From assembly GCA_030512295.1 (NCBI GenBank), contig JAULSR010000004.1:2666001-2730000 (forward strand): 64,000 nucleotides of DNA, read 5' to 3'. Numbering within the stretch: the first letter of the stretch is position 1; every line of letters starts with the position of its first letter. Source of the DNA: Bombardia bombarda (lineage: Eukaryota > Ascomycota > Sordariomycetes > Sordariales > Lasiosphaeriaceae). Shown here one piece after another: positions 56,345 through 64,000 of the stretch. The position numbers and the translations under genes are program-made. Below the pieces are notes generated by a model, which made no database searches, had not been told where the DNA came from, and was given only the letters and a program-made list of their open reading frames with translations.

Positions 56345-58266
56345 CTACTCAACAACCTCCACCCCTAAATCATCAGGCCACCTCGGCTGGTCTACCCCAT
56401 TTGTCCTCACGCCGATGTGATAGCCTGGCTTGACCTCTCCGCCCGGAAACTGCAGCACAGGAGCGACAATGCGCATCATGACATCGCCCAGCACCTTGAC
56501 CTTGTACTGGGCGAAGAAGGAAGGCTTGAACAGCTTGGCGGCGCTGGTTTTGTGGATGGCCTGGATCGTCTTAGGCAGGGTATACTGCATTGGGTGGTAG
56601 TGGCGGAACTGGAGGTTGGAGGTTCTGACGAGCTCGGCCCAGACGTCTGGGGGGTAGACGCCGCAGCTGTTGACGAGCCATTGGGAGTAGTAGTTTAGGG
56701 AGAGCTGTGGTTTGTTAGTGTGTGTTTACATATCGAAAGGGGGTGATGGTGATCTCTGATGGAAGGGTGATTACCTTTACAGAGTATGAACCACCTTCCT
56801 CTGCTCGCCTGAGGAGTGCGGTCATGATGCCAATCACGCCGGCGATACCAGTGCTAGATACAGTTAGATGGGATTGGCTGGCAACAAAATGGGCGCAGAC
56901 ATGTGCTCACCAGTAATCCGAGTTGGGAAATACAGGAGTGACAGGCTCGTCGTTGCCCATGGCCCTGCCAAACTCGTACGAGACACCGCAGTTCTGTCGT
57001 CATGTCATGTCAGCATCTCTCCCAATCCAACACCCCCATCAACACCCCTCTTTTACTCACCGCATCGCTAATCTGCTGCCACCCCGACCTCCCCTGCCAC
57101 GGCCCATGCCACCCATACGAGTTCTCAGCACAGTAGATAATCCCCCTGCCCCTCTCCCTACCCAGCGCGATCACATCCTTCTCCCCAAAGCCATACTTGT
57201 CCAACACGCCCGGCCGATACCCCTGCACAAAGACATCGGCCTCCAGCACCAGCGCCCGCAGCTTCTCGCGGTCGACCCGCTTGCGCAGGTCCAGACAGGC
57301 GTTCCACTTGCCGTGGCTGAGGTCCGGGTGCAGGGCCGACAGGTCGGGCAGGTGGGGGGCGACGATGCGCATGACGCTTGCCCCGAGCTCGGCCAGGCCG
57401 CGCGAGATGGCGGGGCCGGCGATGACGCGGGTGAGGTCGACGACTTTGAGGCCGGCGAGGGGGCGGGCGGGCGATGTGAGGGGGGTGGAGGGCCACCAGG
57501 TCGGGGGTTGTTCTTTATCAGTATCAGAAGTGTGTTTCTCGATCTCAAAGAGGCCAACATGGGCGTTGGCTCGGCCGTGCTCGCTGGCCTTGTACTCGTC
57601 GGTCGTCCAGCAGATGGTGCCGGCTTCCTTGTGCGTGTCTGAGAGGGTCTGCAGCTCGTCTGCGGTGCGGGCGGCGACGGCGGCCATGACGGCGGGCATG
57701 GCGTCTTCGAGGGTGGGGTGGTCGACGTCTGTGGGCAGCTCGAGGAACTTTATGGCGATGCTGGGGTTCATTGAGTTGTGAGTGTGGAAGAATTTGCCGT
57801 CCTTGGTCTTGTAGATGTTTGTTGTGGCGCCCTTGTAAGGACCACCGCCGAGACCGTCGTTCTTGTCCCAGTTGGGAAAGTGTTTTTCGATGGCCGCACG
57901 GCTCTCTGGTTTATGCCATATGGCGGGAGAGAGGTTAGCACCGCCGGGATCGAGCACCCAGATCAGCGAGGACATGATGAAGAGCTGGGCATGGTCGGTG
58001 TTGATTTTGATATCGACGGGTCCAACGCCATATTTCCGCTGGAGGAGAGCGCTGAGGACGGTGGCTTCGTATGCCTTGAGAGAGGAGATGCTCTCTGCAA
58101 AGCGCCAGTTGATGGGCAAGCTGGGGCTGTCGCTGCCTTCGAACGAGATATGGCGAGCAGCTTCGAGTGCTCCTGCAGGCAGGTCCTTTTCGATCAGGGG
58201 GTTCTTGAGGATGCCATTCTCGAACAGAGCTTTTGCCTCTGAGGGCACCGAATACTGAGATGCCAT
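56345..58266 (-). CDS. Family III CoA-transferase (CaiB/BaiF, alpha-methylacyl-CoA racemase-like), four exons
   Basis: Minus-strand exons are 58266-57061, 56993-56911, 56853-56775 and 56704-56345; 575 residues. The start ATG lies directly after an A run on the coding strand. The protein has two CaiB-like halves; the second begins PLAGLKVVDLTRVIAGPAISRGLAELGASVMRI, the standard CoA-binding signature. WNACLDLRKRVDREKLRALV, ADVFVQGYRPGVLDKYGFG and GRGIIYCAENSYGWHGPW follow. Members transfer CoA between small organic acids or epimerise 2-methylacyl-CoAs. Fungal members of this double-length type are annotated as CoA-transferase family III; the acceptor is unknown. It is cytosolic or peroxisomal; no clear PTS1 is seen at the C-terminus. 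Confidence 0.88.
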
Positions 58267-59903
58267 TTTTTTTTTTTTTTTTTGTCGAATTTGTGTTTGT
58301 TTGGTCTTCAGCTCCGGCCTTGGTCGGGACTCACTCGGGAGGAGCCAGGCTTATAGATGGCCCTATCAAAGTTGCGATGTATGGTACTTATGTTGATGTG
58401 CAGGGTAGGGAGGGGTCCCGAGGCACCGCACCGTTAGGGATCAACCGTACGACAGGGATCCCCCCCACCACCACTTCTGGGGACCTTTAGAGCCACGCTA
58501 GCGCACAGAAGTACCCCTCCAGCGTAACATCGCACTTACCAACTCGGTCGCTTGCCGGTACCTAGGTAGACACTAAGAAGCTGCCAACCGCGACCAACCT
58601 GATTGAGGAAGTTTGTACCGCCCCAGCAACAACTGAAACATAAAACATGGAGAAAGCCGAGGGCAAAAGTGGTCCTGACCCTGGAAGATAGATATCATGG
58701 CTCTTTATGGCGAGGTATTCATGGTACTTTAGTGCTTGGTCCATGACAAAGAAAAGAATTCAACCACGTAAGGACATGACCGACCTGACCCACAACGGAA
58801 GAAGCATCGACTTCAAATACGAACCGCAGTTTGCAGCTCTACTTGCTCGGATGCTCGGGTATTTCCCATTTCGTAACAAGGATGAGGCATTGAATGCACG
58901 TTGGTGCCATTCTAAATAGACAGAAAGAGAAGGTGTTGAACCGGTACCGTAGGCAGCAGCACGGTGATTGGTCACTAGTCGCTGAACTCTGACTGAGGCA
59001 GTCTTGTTGGTGTTCATCAGATAGATATATTGAGAGTCCTTTCGTCTTGGTGCCAGAACAATATAATTGGGGTGCATTGCATGGCATATGTGCGACACAA
59101 GAAGAATGATAATAGGTACGACGGGAAGTTGGCCGGAAGTGACAAGAATTGTAGCTGGGGGCCCTAATTCCCGTTCCTGAACCAAGCTGCAGTGGTCCTT
59201 TGGTGCTAGCGCTAGAGCTAGTAGTAAGCTATAGTAGCCGCGATCTCATTGGCTCGGGGTCTTCTCCTGTTAAACTAAATTTTGGACATTGGCCCAGTCT
59301 CCTGTTACACAAATGCATCCTGCGTATCCGGCCGCAACTTGCTGCATTCGTGGGTATGCGATCCCCTTGCATCATGCAACTGCCTTACCAGAGCAGCAGC
59401 GCAAGGACAAACAATTGCCCGACCATGGCACAGGATGGTGTGAATTAACCCGAATGACGTGGCGAATGGTGACATAAGACGATCAAGTACCCATGGTTCT
59501 ATAGCACGGAGCAATAAGTCCATCAACAACGCTCCGCGAGGGCCACGACTAGGTAGGTAAGGGACCAAATATGTTCCCGGGCCAGCAGATCTTGTTGTCG
59601 AACGGAGTCCCCTGCAGAAATTTAAGGTGATGAAAATAAACTCCACTAACAGCGGGGCGATTGATGGTACTTACTAGCCGCTGGAGGAGATGGCGGAAGT
59701 GGGAAGGAGCGAGCCATGGGGTGGAAGGAAGGTGCGAACATGTCAAAACGCTTGATACCTGCCTGATGGTCAAAAAGTGGGCAATAACCCTTGGGGCGGT
59801 AGTTCCAGGTGGGGTTATTGTCAGACTTATTGCTCCATGCTATACGACGTACCAAACAGACAGCCCAATTCCCTTCAAATAATACCCATTACTACCAACT
59901 CAT
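58267..59903. other. Spacer with poly(T) tract and repeat copy 2
   Basis: A T run to 58283 abuts the CoA-transferase start codon. CCTAGGTAG-type sequence lies near 58560 and 59550. The diverged repeat (59575-59850) fills the right end. No gene supported. Confidence 0.45.
59575..59850 (+). repeat. Diverged dispersed repeat, copy 2
   Basis: It matches 30690-30900 in order and orientation, with shared blocks CAGCAGATC, GATGAAAATAA, CCACTAACAGCGGGGC, GGTACTT, GGAAGGAGCGAGCC and GTCAGACTTATTG. The two copies differ by many transitions and small gaps. Confidence 0.5.
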
Positions 59904-60938
59904 CTAAGTACCAAACACAGCAACATACTCAACCTCCATCCCCGACCCCCTCCCGCCGACCGTCTCCCCCGTCGGCGTCTTCACACCCCCCTCATTCGCC
60001 ACATAATCAGGAAAACTGCCGCCCACCGCCACATTCAGCAACACAAACTTGTCCGTCCTCGTCACCGCCGTCCACGCCGCCTCGTCGCCCACCCTCGTCC
60101 CATTCACGCTAAACACCACCCGCCCATCCACCCGCCACACCAGCTTCTCCCCCTCCCATCCCCCTCCTCCTTCCCTCTTCAAATCAGTATTCCTCCGATC
60201 AATATCCACCGAAACAACATGCCACCTCCCCCTCGCCATCTCCGCCCCATCCGCTCGACTACCAACCCCCGACCACTCATTACACGGCCCGCCGTACGCG
60301 CTCGGCCCGCAGTGCACCGTCTGCCAGACCCTATCCACGCCATTGACCGCCTCCATGATATCGATCTCGCCCACCCCCGGCCATCCCCAGTAATTTCCCC
60401 TCAGCGCCGACCCCAGCATCCAAAACGCAGGCCAGATGCCCAGCTGCTTCGCAGGCGCGTCGTCACCCAACTTGATAGCAGCCTGCACGCGCACGAGACT
60501 GCCCGGCGCGCAGGCAAAGTCGTGCGCCGGCGTGGTCTCAATGCGCGCAGACGTCCAGTTCCCCGAGACGGGGTCCTTGAGCGGCGTGATGAGCAGCGTG
60601 CCGTGGGCGGTGGTGGCGATGTTGCGCGGCGAGGAGGTGTAGGTCTGGATCTCGTTGGTGCCCCAGTTTGCTGGGCCAGACGGGTACGAGGTGCCGAGGT
60701 CGATGGTCCATTTTGAGGGGGATGGCGGGGAGTTGGGCGGGTAGAGGGCGAAGTGGTCGGCGAAGAGGAGGCGGGTGAAGCCGTGGGGGAGGAGGGGCGG
60801 GTGGGCGAGGATGTTGATGGGGGAGAGGGAGATGTCTTCGATTTCTACGCCAATCTCTGTGGGTGTGGCATTGCTGCTACCAGCACTAAACAGGCACGCG
60901 ACACCACCTGCGATGAGAGGCAGTGTCAGACCGCGCAT
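59904..60938 (-). CDS. Secreted GH16 endo-beta-glucanase-like protein
   Basis: One intronless frame. The start at 60938 gives 344 residues with a hydrophobic signal peptide (MRGLTLPLIAGGVACLFSAG); a longer upstream frame is leader. The beta-jelly-roll signatures are WTIDLGTSYPSGPANWGTNE, IQTYTSSPRNIATTAHGTLLI, LGIWPAFWMLGSA, and the catalytic GVGEIDIMEAVNG (ExDxxE, nucleophile and acid/base Glu), then WQTVHCGPSAYGGPCNEW. Family 16 enzymes hydrolyse beta-1,3- or beta-1,3/1,4-glucans; this pattern is close to fungal laminarinase-type members. It probably acts in the medium or wall. It complements the GH3 beta-glucosidase about 6 kb away, although each has its own promoter and strand. Confidence 0.9.
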   Translation of the reverse strand: MRGLTLPLIAGGVACLFSAGSSNATPTEIGVEIEDISLSPINILAHPPLLPHGFTRLLFADHFALYPPNSPPSPSKWTIDLGTSYPSGPANWGTNEIQTYTSSPRNIATTAHGTLLITPLKDPVSGNWTSARIETTPAHDFACAPGSLVRVQAAIKLGDDAPAKQLGIWPAFWMLGSALRGNYWGWPGVGEIDIMEAVNGVDRVWQTVHCGPSAYGGPCNEWSGVGSRADGAEMARGRWHVVSVDIDRRNTDLKREGGGGWEGEKLVWRVDGRVVFSVNGTRVGDEAAWTAVTRTDKFVLLNVAVGGSFPDYVANEGGVKTPTGETVGGRGSGMEVEYVAVFGT

Positions 60939-62508
60939 GCTGGTTGGGCGGGTTTGTTTACACGCGATCGGTCGGGAGGGAGGGATGGATGGATGTCGCA
61001 AAGCCGGGAAAAGAAAACCCGACAACACAAACCGAAACAAAATAAACCGGGAGAGCGACCGGTTATAACCACCACCCGCCCGCTCGCGAGCTGGATACCC
61101 GCTGGGACGGGTCGGCGACAAGACATGATCGTCAGGTTCCTGATTAATCTTTCTTGTATGGCTGCCTGCTGCGTGGTACATCTTGGCGCGACGCCAAAAA
61201 AGCAACGTCGGCTACAGAAAGGAAACACACGACCATCTGACCAATCAGGTATCGCATTTATTCCTCAATGTCTCGCCAGGATGGCGATCTGCAATCTGCG
61301 AGATGGGCCGTCCGTAGGGCTAGGTGAGGTAGACTATTTGCCAAATATTGGACGCTAGTGGAAAATGGGCAAGTCCCGACAAAGGGGGCTGCCGACAAGC
61401 ATCACAGCTTGCCGTTTTGGAGAGAGCTAATATCAGAGGCGGACAGAATGGTAAAAGGAAGAATAGTTGCTAATTGTTTTCAGAACCTGCCTCAAGATAC
61501 TGTTATCTTAGTTGGCCATACATGGTGTATCATATCCACGTGGCTCAAGACGCGACGAGACAGGATCGTCCATTCATGCTCAAGGTACGAAGTATGCTCT
61601 ACCACTAATTCTAAGCCCTTGGGATACCTAACACATAACAGACTACCTACCTGCAAGTGTCTTGCAACTGCTTGTTCTGCGCCCCGGAGAACTGCTTTCG
61701 CTTCTTCCTTATCCTTCTCTGTTGTGTTCAATTATCACACGAGTTATCAGTCCAACTATCACCGCGTACGGGATGGTTTGTTCCTTTACTATGTCAAACG
61801 GGTTGAGGGACTTACATGTTGGTCTACTTTGCTCATGTACGTTGAATACAAGTCTCTGGGGCCGACAGAGGCCTGCCGGCACCATACTTGTTCTCCTCAG
61901 CTTTCTGTGTCGACGATTCAGGCTGGTCTCCAGATCAGTCAAATATGAGGCAAAACCTTACCTTGTCTAAGAAGGGAGGAGTTTGTTTGGTTACCTTCAC
62001 TGCCGAGACAGTTTTCTGAGGCTCGCCTTCGTCGTCGGAACTAATGATAATCGCTTCCACAGTGTCTGCAGTATGGCTGCCCTTCACTTCTGGTTTTGCT
62101 GTCGCAGCTTATCTCGGCTCCGATCTCTGGTATCGGAACCAATTTTTCCAAAAATTCCGATTACGGACATTAGTCATCTTGACATCTGATAAACAAGCGG
62201 AGGCACTTTGGGTACATAAGGGCAAGATGCCTCGCCCTTTTTGCTCCAGTCCAACAGAGCACCATTGAGCACCATCAAGCACACCAACCATTTCTACTCT
62301 ACCCTCCACATTAAGAATTTCTATCCTACCAAGGACCATCAAGCGTATCAAGCGCATCAAGCACTCCTTCCCTATCAAGCCTCCAAATCGTCCTCCGATC
62401 TGTAAGGGAACGTGAGCCTCGGAAGTCTTGCCAGGGGCCCAGCTCAATCTTCGACCGCCGCAGCTGCTTCAGTTTTTACTTGACACCATAGTCAATACGA
62501 GATCCAAG
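60939..62508. other. Intergenic spacer with ATCAAGC cluster
   Basis: No supported gene. Between about 62262 and 62390 the heptamer ATCAAGC recurs at irregular spacing, just upstream of the next gene. Confidence 0.4.
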
Positions 62509-63399
62509 ATGAATCAACAACCTCAAGGTATCGACAGCAGCCCGGCTCTCACACTGGATCCAGTGGCCGAATCACACTTGAACCCGCCCGAGCCTTGGGC
62601 CGAACACAAGGTCTGCCTCGAGATCTAAAACATCGACGAAAAGGGAAAGTGGAAATACAGGTTGGTGTGTGATCACAGGCACATGTCGAAATGCACGAAG
62701 AAGGATAAGAATGGCGGCGAAAAGGAGGTGGAGAACCCGCTTTGGGAAAACGTCATCAGAACCCGCACGGTAACCTCCCTGTACACTCCCGCCTTGGAGT
62801 CAGAGATTCTCAAGGTTATGAAAAAGCTGCATCTTCTGAAGTTAGAGAACCTTGATACAATCCTCGTCATCGGCCTCGCTCAGGCTATTGTGCGGTTCAT
62901 CGACGCCACACGACCCTCGCCAAATGTACCCAACGGGCCACTACTTAACCCACCACCTTCACAAACCGCTGCGGCACTGGTTATGCCACCAGGTCTTAAG
63001 GGCTTCATCATGCTTTTTCCACGAATCCTGTTCCCCGGCGGAAGCCAGAATGACTGGCCGGTCGCGAGCCTGACACGATACCTGTTCGAACCCCACGACC
63101 ATTATTACATAGGGAACGACGTATATGATATTCTTCTTGCCCAGCGCCCTCCAGGCCTTCCAGACACCATGATCGGTTTCTACTACCCCAAGAGGAACCG
63201 CAGTGAACAAGACAATCCAGCACACTTCAGAATACCTGCGGCTACGCTCATCACCGCCACGTGGGACGACACACGGGCTATTCGAAGGGAGAGGATCTGG
63301 GAGCTCAAGACTATCGAACAGTGGAAACTTCTGTACCACTCATACCGAAGAGTCCCACGTCCTATCGTCCCGGTGTTCAATCTTAAGAACCCATCTTAG
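62509..63399 (+). CDS. Hypothetical fungal protein interrupted by one in-frame TAA
   Basis: The frame from MNQQPQGIDSSPALT to NLKNPS contains 296 codons, one of which is TAA (62626-62628), after AEHKVCLEI. The next residues (NIDEKGKWKYRLVCDHRHMS) continue in the same frame with no break. Downstream sequence is clearly protein-like (LENLDTILVIGLAQAIVRFI, HDHYYIGNDVYDILLAQRP, ERIWELKTIEQWKLLYHS). CAA to TAA (Gln to stop) is the simplest explanation. Intron models that would remove the stop break the frame. I do not recognise the family; it may be lineage-specific. Translation could restart downstream, but the first Met-rich option lies inside conserved-looking sequence. Confidence 0.55.
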
Positions 63400-64000
63400 A
63401 GCAACAAAGGTGAGTCAATCTCGACACACACCACCCATTCCGACTATTTAGCTGCACATATAAGTATGTACTAACTCTGGATACCTAACTAGTTACCTTC
63501 CTGTGCGAAGGCATGGATGATGAGCTTTTGTTCGTAGCTATTAGGTGTTCATTCTCTGCGTTGACTGGTCGATTTTGGGACTCTATGAGGATGGCACACA
63601 TCTCCGGGTCGATGCACTCATTTATGGCTGACCTTGGTGGGGGTATGGTAATATGATTTCCCTCTTCTTTCAATTCTTCTTTGGAGCGACATCATCGCTT
63701 GCTAAAGTACACGATGGCAGCGGGTGCATGCGATTTTGGATTGGAGCTAGCTCTTCTCTTCGATTTGACCCCTATTTTCTCTTCTGTTGCACCATGGTAG
63801 GTAAATGTTAGCTTAGGCAATTTAACACCAAGGTCGCCCCGCCGTATCATGATCCTTGCTCATCGTATGCCCGGAAGAACCGGAGATCAATGACAGTCTG
63901 CAGGGTATGGACTGGAGACAATGAACTAATTCTCGGCCCTGTTATCACAAGCTACTTCGGCACTGTGCGCCGCTTATGATATATACACTGATTGCTAGCC
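63400..64000. other. Right-edge intergenic sequence
   Basis: No gene supported; 3' flank of the preceding gene. Confidence 0.4.

Overview
The window is nuclear DNA of a filamentous ascomycete (Pezizomycotina; a Sordariomycete is the likeliest guess). This rests on short (about 50-100 nt) GT-AG introns with CTAAC/CTGAC-type branch sites, long intergenic spacers, and the families present: fungal STAND/NACHT proteins, a fungal rhodopsin-like receptor, a secreted berberine-bridge-type oxidase, a short fungal metallothionein, and C-to-T-type nonsense codons that look like RIP. No virus, plasmid, CRISPR array or recognisable intact transposon is visible. Exon coordinates were worked out by hand from splice signals and reading-frame continuity. 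For the larger spliced genes the exon lengths sum to a multiple of three, except where a frameshift is reported.

Layout. 0-9.3 kb: the 3' exon of a gene entering from the left; a DUF7708-type STAND-like protein (minus); an AAA+ ATPase with a DUF7025-type N-terminus (plus, one frameshift); a tRNA-Asp-like relic; a sirtuin gene that has lost its catalytic core. 9.3-14 kb: mostly non-coding. 14-24 kb: a BTB/POZ protein converging on a secreted FAD-linked oxidase, a long spacer, an F-box/ankyrin gene interrupted by one stop, and a seven-exon rhodopsin-like membrane protein. 25-31 kb: a cytochrome P450 (one frameshift), a large Ser-rich protein and small hypothetical ORFs. 31.8 kb: an intron-containing tRNA-Pro(AGG). 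33-40 kb: a ten-exon M6-type metalloprotease, a decayed NACHT gene and a short-chain dehydrogenase. 42-46 kb: a tiny metallothionein missed by ORF length cut-offs and a Myb/SANT-like protein with a long polyglutamine tract. 48-61 kb: a secreted aspartic protease, a GH3 beta-glucosidase, a multi-pass membrane protein, a family III CoA-transferase and a GH16 glucanase. 62.5-63.4 kb: a lineage-specific hypothetical gene with one in-frame stop.

These are independent monocistronic genes. Two themes stand out. One is extracellular degradation: M6 and A1 proteases, GH3, GH16 and a secreted flavo-oxidase. The other is intracellular regulatory or self/non-self-type proteins: DUF7708-STAND, AAA+, F-box/ankyrin, BTB, NACHT and sirtuin. 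The second group carries most of the damage. Seven loci show disrupting lesions (three single-base frameshifts at G/C homopolymers, several C-to-T-type stops, one internal deletion), so either this is a decaying accessory region or the homopolymer lesions are assembly errors. Raw reads would separate the two.
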